Of a DNA stretch of 64,000 nt, positions 1 through 8,592 are shown piece by piece. The DNA is from Flavihumibacter petaseus NBRC 106054 (lineage in GTDB: Bacteria > Bacteroidota > Bacteroidia > Chitinophagales > Chitinophagaceae): NCBI RefSeq assembly GCF_000974785.1, contig NZ_BBWV01000001.1, forward strand, positions 1,674,001 through 1,738,000. Direction: 5' to 3'. Under the pieces are notes generated by a model. It was not told the origin of the DNA and searched no databases. It was given only the letters and a program-made list of their open reading frames with translations. The stretch's first letter is position 1. Each line of letters opens with the position of its first letter. Both the position numbers and the translations under genes were made by a program.

Positions 1-1
1 A

Positions 2-889
2 GACCATCAGCTCGATCAACAAAAATTGTCATTACAACAGCAGAAACTGAAAAGTGAATCGCTCCTGCGGTATATCCTGATGGCCATGGCGGGCGCTTTT
101 ATGTTGATAGGCTTTTTTATTTTTCGTTACATCAACCTTAAACGCAAAAATGAGCAGCAGCAGCTTAAACATGAACTGGAATTGCAGCAACTGGAGAGCA
201 GAAAAGCAAAACTTGAATTTCAGCAACAGGCTACTGAACTGGAAATGCAGGCCCTCCGGGCACAGATGAACCCGCATTTTATTTTTAATTGCCTCAGCTC
301 GATCAACCGGTATATACTCATCAATAAAACTGCGGAAGCCTCTGATTATCTTACTAAATTTTCCCGCCTGATCCGGATGGCCCTGCAAAACGCGGAGAAA
401 CCATTTATTGCACTGGAAACAGACCTGGAAGCACTGCGGCTTTACCTGGACCTGGAACGATTACGGTTTAAAAATGCCTTTAACTACAGCATTACATTTG
501 TCAATGCGATTGACGCCAACACGGTGTATATTCCGCCGATGCTGATACAGCCTTTTGCAGAAAACGCTATCTGGCATGGACTCATGCACAAAAAGGACAT
601 CGGCAGCCTGGACATACAGCTTTGTGCAGAAAACAAGACCCTGACCTGTATGATAACAGACAATGGCATCGGGAGAGAAATGGCGTCCGGCTTCAAGAGC
701 CGCTCCGCGGAGAAAAACAAGTCCATGGGTGTGGGGATTACTACCGGGCGGCTGGCGTTATTGAATAAAGCGGCCCATAAACCGGCTGTTTTTGATATTG
801 AAGACCTGGTAGACAATATGGGCAATGCCTGCGGCACTAAAGTAATTTTGTCTCTGCCGTTTAAGGAATTGACTGAGGTGGTTTTATAA
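2..889 (+). CDS. Sensor histidine kinase, LytS/YehU type (5' end missing)
   Basis: The reading frame is open to the window edge, so the N-terminus, probably a sensory or TPR region, lies outside. What is visible: one membrane helix (about residues 22-45), a Gln/Glu-rich coiled coil, then the His_kinase core with the phospho-acceptor His in QMNPHFIFNCLSSI, and an HATPase_c domain with an N box (PFAENAIWHGL) and G boxes (DNGIG, GVGITTGRL). This is the His_kinase (PF06580) architecture, whose partners are LytTR regulators; one follows 16 bases downstream. It is an inner-membrane kinase whose signal cannot be read from this sequence. Confidence 0.93.
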   Translation, partial: DHQLDQQKLSLQQQKLKSESLLRYILMAMAGAFMLIGFFIFRYINLKRKNEQQQLKHELELQQLESRKAKLEFQQQATELEMQALRAQMNPHFIFNCLSSINRYILINKTAEASDYLTKFSRLIRMALQNAEKPFIALETDLEALRLYLDLERLRFKNAFNYSITFVNAIDANTVYIPPMLIQPFAENAIWHGLMHKKDIGSLDIQLCAENKTLTCMITDNGIGREMASGFKSRSAEKNKSMGVGITTGRLALLNKAAHKPAVFDIEDLVDNMGNACGTKVILSLPFKELTEVVL

Positions 890-905
890 CCCATAAACCG
901 ATACA

Positions 906-1646
906 ATGATTACTGCTACTATTGTTGATGACGAACCGGATTGTTGTGAATCCCTGGCGGTGTTGCTGGAGCGTTATTGCCCCGAGGTAAAGGTTTTGGA
1001 CATCTGTCATTCCGGCGAAGCGGCGCTGCAGTCGGTTAAAGAGCAGCATCCGCAAATACTTTTCCTGGATATCGAAATGCCCTTTATGAACGGCTTTGAG
1101 CTGCTGGAAAAATTGGGCAACATTGATTTTGAATTAATCTTCACTACGAGCTACGACCAGTATGCCATTAAAGCATTCCGTTTCAGTGCGTTGGATTATT
1201 TGTTGAAACCCGTTGACCGGGAAGAGTTGCAGAAGGCCGTGCAGAAAGCGGTACAGCGGAAAATGCATCCGCTTCCGCAGCAACTGGAAATGCTGTTGCA
1301 GAAATACAAACACCCGGCCATTCCTGTCAATAAGATCGCCATTCCCACCATGGAAGGCTTTCAGTTGCTGGCGGCTGATGCAATTATCAGTTGCGAGTCG
1401 GACAATAATTATACCTGCCTGTTTTTAAAAGATAAGCGGAAGATAGTTGCCTCCCGTACGTTAAAAGAGATGGAAGAGATCCTGGAAGACTATCCGTTTG
1501 TGAGGGTACATCATTCGCATATTGTCAACCTTAACGAAGTGGAGAAATACATCAAAGGCGAAGGTGGTTACGTCATCATGAGTAATGGCGCCACGATCAA
1601 TGTTTCCCGCAGCCGGAAGGAATTGTTGTTAAGAACCTTTCGGTGA
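906..1646 (+). CDS. LytTR-family response regulator
   Basis: 246 residues. The N-terminal receiver has the acidic pair D8/D9, the phospho-acceptor D55 in LFLDIEMPFMNG, and the conserved Lys in YLLKPVD. After a short linker, residues from about 145 form a LytTR DNA-binding domain (ESDNNYTCLFL, VRVHHSHIVNL, NVSRSRKELL). LytTR proteins bind direct repeats at target promoters after phosphorylation. It lies 16 bases after the histidine kinase, so the two almost surely form one two-component system. The regulon is unknown. Confidence 0.95.
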   Translation: MITATIVDDEPDCCESLAVLLERYCPEVKVLDICHSGEAALQSVKEQHPQILFLDIEMPFMNGFELLEKLGNIDFELIFTTSYDQYAIKAFRFSALDYLLKPVDREELQKAVQKAVQRKMHPLPQQLEMLLQKYKHPAIPVNKIAIPTMEGFQLLAADAIISCESDNNYTCLFLKDKRKIVASRTLKEMEEILEDYPFVRVHHSHIVNLNEVEKYIKGEGGYVIMSNGATINVSRSRKELLLRTFR

Positions 1647-1692
1647 GATAGAATGGGATGTCACTATCTTCACCCTAATTGGAAACTTTCAA

Positions 1693-2076
1693 ATGGCTTA
1701 CGTAATAAAAACACTGTTGGTTAGCAGTGCCATAGTAACACTGATTACATTTGGCGGCTGCACAGAAAATAGAATACTTTGGAATGATGTAAATACATAT
1801 TTTGGTAAGCGTGACTTAACTGGTGACGATATTAGAAAGAAAGTCTCCTTTGAAGCAATCAACTCCATTACTAATGGAGATACAACTAATTTCACGGTGA
1901 AAGTGAGGGATTTTTTTGTGAGATTAGGAAAGTCTCCGAATTATGGTCTTGAAAAGCGTGATAGTTTGATTTATGTCATATTTAACAAGAACGACGAAAT
2001 CGCTGCAGGCCCAACCGTTGAAATAAGGTCTGATGGAAAAGACTGGTATATATCAGATGTTAGATTTGGTAAATAA
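1693..2076 (+). CDS. Small predicted lipoprotein, unknown function
   Basis: 127 residues. The N-terminus has a hydrophobic stretch ending in a possible lipobox (TFGGC, Cys near residue 23), so the product is probably lipid-anchored in the envelope. The rest is mixed alpha/beta with a charged C-terminal half and no motif I recognise. The gene is visibly more AT-rich than its neighbours and uses more AT-ending codons, which may mark recent acquisition. It stands alone between the two-component system and an exonuclease-type phosphatase gene. Confidence 0.7.
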   Translation: MAYVIKTLLVSSAIVTLITFGGCTENRILWNDVNTYFGKRDLTGDDIRKKVSFEAINSITNGDTTNFTVKVRDFFVRLGKSPNYGLEKRDSLIYVIFNKNDEIAAGPTVEIRSDGKDWYISDVRFGK

Positions 2077-2131
2077 CTTTAGCTACCCGCCACTGGTTAA
2101 TTTAATGTAGATTGGTTACCAAATTCAAAAA

Positions 2132-2941
2132 ATGATCTCTCCCGGTGTTTCCGGCCTTGCCGTTTCCCTGATCTCCCTTTTCCTGCTTAATGAGCAACCC
2201 TCCAGGGTACCCGAAGCCAAAAAGCATGACATCACCGTGATGACCTACAACATCCATCACGGCAATCCCCCCGGAAAACCCGGCACCATTGACCTGGATG
2301 CCATTGCTAAAGTGATCAAAAAGTCGGATGCGGATGTGGTAGCGATTCAGGAAGTGGATATCAAGACCGGCCGCTCGGGTCATATCAATGAAGCAGCAGA
2401 ACTGGCAGAAAAAGCGGGATATACCTCCTTTTATTTCGGAAAGGCGATGGACTATGACGGGGGCAGTTACGGCGTTTTGCTGATGGCGAAAGTGCCGTTA
2501 TTTGATATGCGCACCCTTCTGCTGCCATTGGATACCGCCAACCCTTCCGAACCCAGGGTACTGGCCACCGGAAAGGTCAGTATTGACGGGAGACAGGTCA
2601 CTATTGGCTGTACCCACCTCGATGCGGGCGAAACGGATGCCGTCCGCCAGCTGCAGATCAACGCCATCAACAAATTCGCTGCCACCGTGGAAGGTCCCTT
2701 CATTATTGCCGGAGATTTCAACGCATCAGAAAAAAGCCCTGTTATCCGCTCGCTGGACAGTCTCTTCACCCGTACTTGCCAGAATTGTCCGCAGACGCTG
2801 CTGGAAGACGGGAACTTTTTTGCCATTGATTTTATCGCGTTCAAGGGAAAATCTGACTTTATTATCAAGGAGCATAAAGTGATCCCCGAGAAAAAAGCGT
2901 CTGACCATATGCCGGTGAGAGCGCGCCTGGAATTTCACTAG
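2132..2941 (+). CDS. Secreted endonuclease/exonuclease/phosphatase family protein
   Basis: 269 residues. A short hydrophobic N-terminus suggests export. All signature blocks of the EEP metal-dependent phosphodiesterase fold are present in order: MTYNIHHG, VVAIQEVD (metal-binding Glu), a central TIGCTHLDAG strand, IIAGDFNAS, and the C-terminal SDHMPV His. The family hydrolyses phosphodiester bonds in nucleic acids, inositol phosphates or sphingomyelin; the sequence does not tell which. It ends 24 bases before a convergent lipoprotein gene. Confidence 0.88.
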   Translation: MISPGVSGLAVSLISLFLLNEQPSRVPEAKKHDITVMTYNIHHGNPPGKPGTIDLDAIAKVIKKSDADVVAIQEVDIKTGRSGHINEAAELAEKAGYTSFYFGKAMDYDGGSYGVLLMAKVPLFDMRTLLLPLDTANPSEPRVLATGKVSIDGRQVTIGCTHLDAGETDAVRQLQINAINKFAATVEGPFIIAGDFNASEKSPVIRSLDSLFTRTCQNCPQTLLEDGNFFAIDFIAFKGKSDFIIKEHKVIPEKKASDHMPVRARLEFH

Positions 2942-2965
2942 CCGGTAAAGTGCCGGCTGCTGCTG

Positions 2966-3940
2966 CTACTTACCGGTGAGTTTTATGTCAGACCAGGCAA
3001 ACGTAAAGCCGGTGGTGCCCACTTTCAGTAATGTGGAATCGCTATTGTATTTATAAGTAAATCCGGATTCGCCATAAGTGCTGAAAGTGTATCGCAGCTT
3101 GTATTCGTAGTTGAAAATGCAGGTTTTACTAAACACCAGGTATTTTACCAGTGATCCGGCGGTATCATTAAATACCATAGGCAGATAGCCCGTTCCCGCT
3201 CCGGTCTGATTCGTCCAGTTCGCTATACCAATAAACGGAAAAAACCAAAGGGCATGGTACGGATTGGGCACATCTGTCAGCTTCACCCGGATCGTTTCCA
3301 GAACATCAAACTGGTTGCGGCCGGCCCACTCATAAAGGGTCATGGATAGGTCGGTTCCATCGGCATATGGTGTATAATCAAGTGTTGCATAACGGTATGG
3401 ACGGGAGCTGTCTCCGTCTATAGTATAAACAGCAGCAATCTTATCATCTGGTGTATAGGCAATCGAATCATAAATATTCCGCAGGTTACCACTCAGGTCA
3501 CCGAAATAAGGACTGTTGATATCATTCAATTGTTTCGGAAGCTTATAATTTGCTTTAACAGGCCTCCCCTGCTGATCATAGGAGAAAATGACTGAACTAC
3601 CTTCTGTTCTGAAATCGGAATACCAGGCAGTATCCATAAAGGCAATATGATCAATTTTTCCGTCTTCCCTGTAGAAAACATGATTGGTTGCCTTCGACTC
3701 AAATAAAGTGAAACTTGCCAGGCGTCCGTTTTCATAGGTAAAATTCATGTCCTGACCTTCCATGTCATTGGATCGCACGCTTAAAATGAGTCCCGGAGGC
3801 GTTTTAACACCATTGTTTCCCTGGACAGGAGGTAAAGAGTCTATCGGCGGATGCGGCGGAGCGGGTGGATCAGGTGGTGGAGAGTAGGACGGGGTACAGG
3901 CAATGAAGCAGCACAGCAACGTCAACAGTTTCAGTTTCAT
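2966..3940 (-). CDS. Predicted lipoprotein with proline-rich stalk
   Basis: 324 residues. It begins with a lipoprotein signal (LLCCFIAC, lipid Cys near residue 15) followed by a Pro-rich tether (about residues 17-45), then a domain of many short YxxDGKI- and YTxDDKI-like beta strands resembling YD/RHS-like or DUF4595-type beta repeats. Such proteins are common surface lipoproteins in Bacteroidota. Function unknown. It is convergent with the preceding gene and about 85 bases from the end of the ars operon on the same strand. Confidence 0.75.
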   Translation of the reverse strand: MKLKLLTLLCCFIACTPSYSPPPDPPAPPHPPIDSLPPVQGNNGVKTPPGLILSVRSNDMEGQDMNFTYENGRLASFTLFESKATNHVFYREDGKIDHIAFMDTAWYSDFRTEGSSVIFSYDQQGRPVKANYKLPKQLNDINSPYFGDLSGNLRNIYDSIAYTPDDKIAAVYTIDGDSSRPYRYATLDYTPYADGTDLSMTLYEWAGRNQFDVLETIRVKLTDVPNPYHALWFFPFIGIANWTNQTGAGTGYLPMVFNDTAGSLVKYLVFSKTCIFNYEYKLRYTFSTYGESGFTYKYNSDSTLLKVGTTGFTFAWSDIKLTGK

Positions 3941-4024
3941 AGAGAAGGTTTAATTCTGGCAACAAATAAAACCAAAAAACCAACAGGCGGATCATTTTTT
4001 CGATCAGTTGTTTCCGGGGCGGCT

Positions 4025-4450
4025 TCAGTTATGCAATTGCTCCTGCACAAATTCGCGGCTGTACTCCCGGATCTGATCCCGCACGTTGCGGAACTGTTCG
4101 CTGATCTCGGCTTCCGTGCCGGTAGCTTTGGCCGGGTCCGGGAAATTGTAATGAAATTTCTGCGCTTCAGACGGGAAGAAGGGACACCGCTCTTTCGCAT
4201 TGTCACAGACGGTAATCACATAGTCAAAAGCGAGGTCCCTGTATTCACTGATATTGTTGGAAGTGTGCATGGAAATGTCAATGCCATCTTCCTGCATCGT
4301 CTGAATCGCCCTTGGATTGACGCCATGCGTCTCAACACCCGCACTATAGACCTCCGCCTTTTCGCCGGCAAAATGTTTCAGGTAGCCCTCCGCAATCTGG
4401 CTGCGGCAACTGTTGCCGGTACACAACACTAAAATTTTCTTCTTGTCCAT
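4025..4450 (-). CDS. arsC: Arsenate reductase, thioredoxin-coupled (LMW phosphatase fold)
   Basis: 141 residues from ATG 4450 (MDKKKILVLC); an upstream in-frame ATG would add 12 unlikely residues. The P-loop CTGNSCRS gives Cys10 and Arg16. Counting from this start, two more cysteines fall at 82 and 89 (VTVCDNAKERCP region), the same numbers as the redox triad of Staphylococcus aureus pI258 ArsC. It reduces arsenate to arsenite using thioredoxin in the cytoplasm. It is the last gene of arsR-arsM-ORF-arsC, starting 2 bases after the small ORF. Confidence 0.95.
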   Translation of the reverse strand: MDKKKILVLCTGNSCRSQIAEGYLKHFAGEKAEVYSAGVETHGVNPRAIQTMQEDGIDISMHTSNNISEYRDLAFDYVITVCDNAKERCPFFPSEAQKFHYNFPDPAKATGTEAEISEQFRNVRDQIREYSREFVQEQLHN

Positions 4451-4452
4451 TT

Positions 4453-4620
4453 TTATACGATTAACCAGATAATGTTGATGATGCAAAACTTCGGATCAAA
4501 TCCAAAGATCAACTGAAGCACGACCACCGAAGTGGTGATGATCAGCGGATTCCGGTACCTTTTCCAGGTTGGGCTAGTTGCAGCAATCCGGTCCACAGCA
4601 GGATGATGATTTTTCTGCAT
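4453..4620 (-). CDS. Small membrane ORF between arsM and arsC
   Basis: 55 codons from ATG 4620; a GTG at 4596 would give 47. The 3' half encodes WKRYRNPLIITTSVVVLQLI followed by GFDPKFCIINIIWLIV, that is, one or two hydrophobic segments with a basic N-terminal flank. The ORF overlaps the 3' end of arsM and stops 2 bases before the arsC ATG, a layout typical of translationally coupled genes. The hydrophobic part lies outside arsM, so it is not forced by the arsM reading frame. Identity is unknown; a small accessory membrane protein of arsenic operons is my inference. Confidence 0.5.
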   Translation of the reverse strand: MQKNHHPAVDRIAATSPTWKRYRNPLIITTSVVVLQLIFGFDPKFCIINIIWLIV

Positions 4621-5410
4621 ACACGGTGATGCTGTAAATGCCGGCATTGCTGTTTCTGAAAGCTGCGATCTCTTCGGCGCTCAGGTAATTTCCCAGAATA
4701 TCATCAGGCACTACGATCGCCTTTTCCTTCTGGAGCGTGATATTGTCAAAGCCATTGGAGCGGATCAACTCCAGGTACGCTTCTTTCTGAATAGCACCGG
4801 ATACGCAACCCGCATACATTTCAGCCGCTTCCTGGATCTTTCCCGGTAACTCGCCTTCCAGCACGATATCGGAAATGGAAAAATGTCCGCCATTCTTTAA
4901 TACCCGGAAGATCTCTTTGAATACACCATCCTTATTGGGCACCAGGTTCAGCACGCAGTTGCTCACAATCACATCCGCCACATTGGAAGTGACCGGCATT
5001 TTTTCAATATCGCCCTGGCGGAACTCCACATTGTGCAACTGCAGTTTCTCCGCATTAGCCCGGGCCTTTTCAATCATGGCCGGTGTAAAATCAATGCCGA
5101 TCACTTTGCCGGTCTCGCCGGTCTCCTTCCTGGCAATAAAGGCATCATTGCCCGCGCCGGATCCCAGGTCGATCACCACATCGCCTTTCTGGATTTTCGC
5201 AAACTGCGTCGGCAACCCGCACCCCAGCCCCAGGTCCGCATCGGGGTTGTAGCCTTCCAGGTTGGTGTAATCGTCGGTCATGATGTTGTAAACCTCCGTG
5301 GAACAGCAACCGGAACCGCAGCAGGAGGCTGCATTGTCGGCTTTGTCCTGTAAGGCGATCTCGCTGTATTTCTGCCTGACCATTTCCTTAAGTTCGTTTT
5401 CTGTTGACAT
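4574..5410 (-). CDS. arsM: Arsenite S-adenosylmethionine methyltransferase
   Basis: 278 residues from ATG 5410 (MSTENELKEM); the longer frame adds an implausible leader that overlaps the operator. SAM motif I is VIDLGSGAGNDAF. The cysteines used to bind As(III) in ArsM proteins are in place: GLGCGLP, a mid-domain VSNCVLN, and YAGCVSGA. Extra Cys clusters occur at the N-terminus (SCCGSGCC) and extreme C-terminus (CCGPDCC). It methylates arsenite to volatile or less retained species. It lies between arsR and arsC with a private copy of the ArsR operator upstream. Confidence 0.95.
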   Translation of the reverse strand: MSTENELKEMVRQKYSEIALQDKADNAASCCGSGCCSTEVYNIMTDDYTNLEGYNPDADLGLGCGLPTQFAKIQKGDVVIDLGSGAGNDAFIARKETGETGKVIGIDFTPAMIEKARANAEKLQLHNVEFRQGDIEKMPVTSNVADVIVSNCVLNLVPNKDGVFKEIFRVLKNGGHFSISDIVLEGELPGKIQEAAEMYAGCVSGAIQKEAYLELIRSNGFDNITLQKEKAIVVPDDILGNYLSAEEIAAFRNSNAGIYSITVYAEKSSSCCGPDCCN

Positions 5411-5427
5411 GTTATGGCTTTTAATTG

Positions 5428-5443
5428 ATTGTAATATTGCGAT
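5428..5443 (-). promoter_or_regulatory. Second ArsR operator, upstream of arsM
   Basis: The 16 bases ATTGTAATATTGCGAT match the reverse complement of the site upstream of arsR (ATCGTAATATTGCGAT) at 15 of 16 positions. The site lies between the arsR stop and the arsM ATG (18 bases from the ATG). A TTTG sits on the minus strand just upstream, so arsM may have its own ArsR-controlled promoter. Binding is inferred from the repetition and location. Confidence 0.65.
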
Positions 5444-5461
5444 GAATAAGTTCAAAAAAAT

Positions 5462-5791
5462 TTAACAGCAGGTGTCCTTGTTGAAATAAGGCTCAAAGAA
5501 GGTGTCAAACGCCGCCCGGAACTGTTTCCACACTTTGGGGTCAATGCAGTAGCAAACGCTGGTCCCTTCGATAGTGCCCTGGATCAGTCCCACGGTTTTT
5601 AACTCCTTCAGGTGCTGACTAATGGTCGCTTGCGCCAGTCCCAATTCCTCCACCAGGTCACCACAGATGCAGGCCTGCGCTTTCAGCAGGTGCTGGATGA
5701 TGGCAATCCGCGCGGGATGCGCCAATGCCTTCATCATCTGCGCCAGCTTGTTCTGCTTCTCGGTAAATATCTCTGCTTTGGTCAATCCCAT
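5462..5791 (-). CDS. arsR: ArsR/SmtB-family arsenite-responsive repressor
   Basis: 109 residues. Winged helix-turn-helix with the family pattern LAHPARIAIIQHL, CGDLVEELGLAQATISQHLKEL, then a wing. Metalloid ligands are probably Cys41 and Cys43 (ACICGDL) and possibly the C-terminal CysCys. It represses its own operon and releases DNA on binding As(III). First gene of arsR-arsM-ORF-arsC; the operator covers the promoter and lies only 4 bases from the start codon. Confidence 0.95.
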   Translation of the reverse strand: MGLTKAEIFTEKQNKLAQMMKALAHPARIAIIQHLLKAQACICGDLVEELGLAQATISQHLKELKTVGLIQGTIEGTSVCYCIDPKVWKQFRAAFDTFFEPYFNKDTCC

Positions 5792-5794
5792 ATC

Positions 5795-5812
5795 TATCGC
5801 AATATTACGATA
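5795..5812 (-). promoter_or_regulatory. ArsR operator at the arsR promoter
   Basis: TATCGCAATATTACGATA is an 18-base palindrome with a single mismatched pair. On the minus strand it contains TAATATTG (5807-5800), a near match to the TAnnTTTG -7 box. A TTG (5829-5827) lies 19 bases upstream. Repressor binding would therefore cover the -7 element directly. Confidence 0.7.
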
Positions 5813-5833
5813 CAGTTTGAATCCGCCAAAAAA

Positions 5834-6652
5834 TTATTTTGCCTTCGGCCTGATACGCATCCCGGTTGAATCCCGCCCGATGCGTACTTCATCAAGGTAA
5901 TAGCTGCGGCTGGTCGTCGTGCTGGGCGTCCCTTTCCAGTCCGGCATCCAGCTCCACTTGTACAGTCCCACCTTAAAGTACGGGAACCACGACCCGATAT
6001 ACTGCGCGGGGCCGCTATATTCCAGCAGCAGCTTGCGGTTCTTCCAGATCCTGACGATTCCTGTGCTGTCTGTCCGTGGCAGGTAATACACCAGCCAGTC
6101 GTTCCATTTGCTTTTGGTCACTGGTCCCAAATCAAAACTGCGTTCCACGATGGATTCCCGGTTGCTGCAGTAATTGCCTGTGCTGTACCGGATCCGCGCG
6201 CGGAACCGGTTGGCCTTGATCTCTATTGCCAGCGTGGGACTCGCACTGCATTCGGGACTTTTATCATGCCACTGCGCCACAATTTCTTCGGCATCATCCG
6301 TGGTATAGGTTTTCGGGAAATAGTTGGAGAAAGCATACCACCGCAACGTGCTGTCGATTCCGCTTTCGTTATTCGACACATTGTACACCAGCTCCGAGCG
6401 CTTGTTGCCCACATTGGATTCCGGGTCGTCCTGCTTCAGCTGGATCTTTGCCGCATGCTGTCCCGCACGCACCGGCTTGGTCACCTGGCTGATATTGTCC
6501 TTTAGGCCATATTCCACAAAATACCAGCCCTTGAGAAAGTCCGCCGCGTTTTCAAAACCCTCTTTAAAAACAGGGCCTTTTTTGCCATTGGCAGATTGAG
6601 CAAAGCCGCTACCATACGTAGATATGAATATGAAAAAGATTAAAATGCGCAT
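5834..6652 (-). CDS. Secreted heparin-lyase-like (polysaccharide lyase) protein
   Basis: 272 residues with a signal peptide (MRILIFFIFISTYGSGFAQS). The body is a beta-jelly-roll sequence resembling the Polysacc_lyase/heparin lyase I group (PF14099): FKEGFE start, IVAQWHDK, an IEIKANRFRARIRY strand, a WNDWLVYYLP strand, and the typical PYFKVGLYKW motif near the C-terminus. It probably acts on acidic polysaccharide outside the cytoplasm by beta-elimination. It reads away from the antiporter gene, with 72 bases between their start codons. The exact substrate cannot be deduced. Confidence 0.75.
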   Translation of the reverse strand: MRILIFFIFISTYGSGFAQSANGKKGPVFKEGFENAADFLKGWYFVEYGLKDNISQVTKPVRAGQHAAKIQLKQDDPESNVGNKRSELVYNVSNNESGIDSTLRWYAFSNYFPKTYTTDDAEEIVAQWHDKSPECSASPTLAIEIKANRFRARIRYSTGNYCSNRESIVERSFDLGPVTKSKWNDWLVYYLPRTDSTGIVRIWKNRKLLLEYSGPAQYIGSWFPYFKVGLYKWSWMPDWKGTPSTTTSRSYYLDEVRIGRDSTGMRIRPKAK

Positions 6653-6677
6653 AAAGCAGATGGAAATTGCATAAAAC

Positions 6678-6701
6678 TAACCCTTTAATGGGGTTATTTT
6701 T
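6678..6701 (+). promoter_or_regulatory. Terminator-like hairpin in the antiporter leader
   Basis: TAACCC and GGGTTA can pair over a 7-base loop, followed by ATTTTT. It lies 24 bases before the antiporter start in a divergent intergenic region, where no upstream plus-strand gene ends. It could be an attenuator or chance; the stem is only 6 bp. Confidence 0.3.
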
Positions 6702-6724
6702 ACCAATAGAAAGAAGACGATCGT

Positions 6725-8140
6725 ATGAAAAAGTTTGCGTGGACTTACCTGGCGGTGTTTGTGATTTTTATCGGGCTGATGTGGGTGATTGCCATGAAGG
6801 GCCGCGACCTGGTGGCCGCATATGGTTCACTCCCCGGTAATATTGTTCCCGGAAAAGGAGCCGCACACGGAGCCACCAACCTGGGCCTGCTGCTGATGCA
6901 GGTGTTGGTGATCCTGCTCGCTGCCCGGTTGATGGGTTACCTCGCCAAAAAAGTTCGGCTGCCAGTTGTAGTCGGTGAGATGATCGCCGGTATCCTGTTG
7001 GGACCATCCCTGCTTGGCTGGCTCGCCCCCAATGTCAGCGCCTTTGTTTTTCCGCCGGCTTCCCTACCTACACTTTCCTTTATCAGCCAGATCGGCCTCA
7101 TCCTGTTCATGTTCGTGATCGGCATGGAGCTTGACACCAGCCGTATGCGGCATAAAGCCCGTGCCGCTGTCGTGATCAGTCATGCCAGCATCCTTTTCCC
7201 CTATTTCCTGGGCATGACCCTCGCCTATTTCCTCTTTGAGAAATTTGCCTATACCGGTACACCCTTTCTTTCCTTCGCACTGTTCATGGGCATCGCGATG
7301 AGCATCACCGCTTTCCCCGTGCTCGCCAGGATCCTGCAGGAAAGAAAGCTCACGCAAACACCCGTCGGAGCACTGGCCATCACCTGCGCAGCAGCTGATG
7401 ATGTCACCGCATGGTGTATCCTCGCCATGGTGATCGCCATTGTAAAAGCAGGCGATCTTACGGGTGCCTTACTCACCATTGTGTATAGCCTGGCCTTCGT
7501 GTTGCTGCTGCTATATCCTGTTAAAAAATGGATCGCCGGCAGGATGGAACAGCTCCTCGGGAAAAAGGACGGTGCCACCCGCATCATTGCCCTCTCTTTC
7601 CTGGTCATGATTTCCAGTGCCTGGTTATCTGAAACCATCGGGATCCATGCCTTATTTGGCGCCTTCCTGGCTGGCGTGATCATGCCGCGCGATGCCCGCT
7701 TCCAGGAACTGCTGGCCGGCAAAGTAGAAGACCTTAGTGTTTTGCTGCTTCTACCGATCTTCTTTGCCTTTACCGGCCTGCGTACCCAGATTGGCCTCCT
7801 CGGCGAAGGGCATTACTGGTGGATTTGCGGACTCATCATCCTGGTGGCCGTCGCCGGAAAATTCGGCGGCAGCATGATCGCTGCAAGACTGGTCGGACAG
7901 GACTGGCGCTCATCTTTTGAGATCGGGGCACTGATGAATACCCGCGGACTTATGGAGCTGATCGTCCTGAATATCGGCTTTGACCTTGGCATACTATCCC
8001 CCGAGATCTTTGCCATGCTGGTGATCATGGCCATCAGTACTACCCTGATGACCGGTCCCGCACTCGACCTCATCAACCGGTACTGGGAGCCCCGGAGCGC
8101 CGCAACTCCAGTTCATCTGCCGACAAATGGCGGTAGCTGA
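6725..8140 (+). CDS. Kef-type monovalent cation:proton antiporter (CPA2)
   Basis: 471 residues with about 12-13 hydrophobic helices and an extra N-terminal helix. Family features are the [18 protein letters not shown] helix, the [11 protein letters not shown] helix, AADDVTAWC with the paired acidic residues that carry ions, and the [16 protein letters not shown]-terminal helix. There is no C-terminal TrkA-N or TrkA-C domain, so it resembles the short NapA/KefB-like antiporters. It exchanges Na+ or K+ for protons at the inner membrane. Its 3' end overlaps the convergent Zn-ribbon gene by 68 bases. Confidence 0.9.
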   Translation: MKKFAWTYLAVFVIFIGLMWVIAMKGRDLVAAYGSLPGNIVPGKGAAHGATNLGLLLMQVLVILLAARLMGYLAKKVRLPVVVGEMIAGILLGPSLLGWLAPNVSAFVFPPASLPTLSFISQIGLILFMFVIGMELDTSRMRHKARAAVVISHASILFPYFLGMTLAYFLFEKFAYTGTPFLSFALFMGIAMSITAFPVLARILQERKLTQTPVGALAITCAAADDVTAWCILAMVIAIVKAGDLTGALLTIVYSLAFVLLLLYPVKKWIAGRMEQLLGKKDGATRIIALSFLVMISSAWLSETIGIHALFGAFLAGVIMPRDARFQELLAGKVEDLSVLLLLPIFFAFTGLRTQIGLLGEGHYWWICGLIILVAVAGKFGGSMIAARLVGQDWRSSFEIGALMNTRGLMELIVLNIGFDLGILSPEIFAMLVIMAISTTLMTGPALDLINRYWEPRSAATPVHLPTNGGS

Positions 8141-8450
8141 ATTCATAACAACGGTACACCACCTGGTCATCGGGCGCCGGCGCAGCACCCGTAAAATAAT
8201 TGAACTGGAATCCCCGGAACAATAATAACTCCCGGTGAACAGTAAACGCAGCTGCATCCGGATCCAGCAAGCTCGCCAGGATGCGCCGGTTTCTGCTCAA
8301 TACATGATTCACGGCCGTCATGGCATGATAGTCATCACTATTGCGTTGGTTGTGGTAACGACCGCGGCAATCGTCGTTGCAAAATTTCTTGTCGATGCGA
8401 CCCTTCAGTGGCGTGTCACACCAGATACAATGCTTTCTTTCGGTCAACAT
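8073..8450 (-). CDS. Small zinc-ribbon protein (DUF2116-like)
   Basis: 125 residues from ATG 8450 (MLTERKHC). The N-terminus carries four cysteines at 8, 11, 24 and 28 (CxxC-12-CxxxC), followed by a basic helix RGRYHNQ and an [11 protein letters not shown] segment. This pattern is common in a conserved Bacteroidota family of unknown function. The last 68 bases overlap the antiporter gene in convergent orientation, which is unusual but both frames look coding. DNA or RNA binding is possible; no direct evidence. Confidence 0.75.
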   Translation of the reverse strand: MLTERKHCIWCDTPLKGRIDKKFCNDDCRGRYHNQRNSDDYHAMTAVNHVLSRNRRILASLLDPDAAAFTVHRELLLFRGFQFNYFTGAAPAPDDQVVYRCYEFSYRHLSADELELRRSGAPSTG

Positions 8451-8592
8451 AAATTTTTTTCGAAAATTACCGGTCGCCGATGGCGCCCACAACCGTGTTT
8501 TAGCCCGAATTGTTTTGCACAACTCCTATACCTGTTTACAACACGACTACAGCTTTCCGCCTGCCGCATTTTTACATTCTAAAATTTAATGT

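Noticed and set aside
3851-4432. Plus-strand ORF of 193 codons over arsC
   Set aside because: Antisense to arsC, whose three redox cysteines and P-loop are intact.
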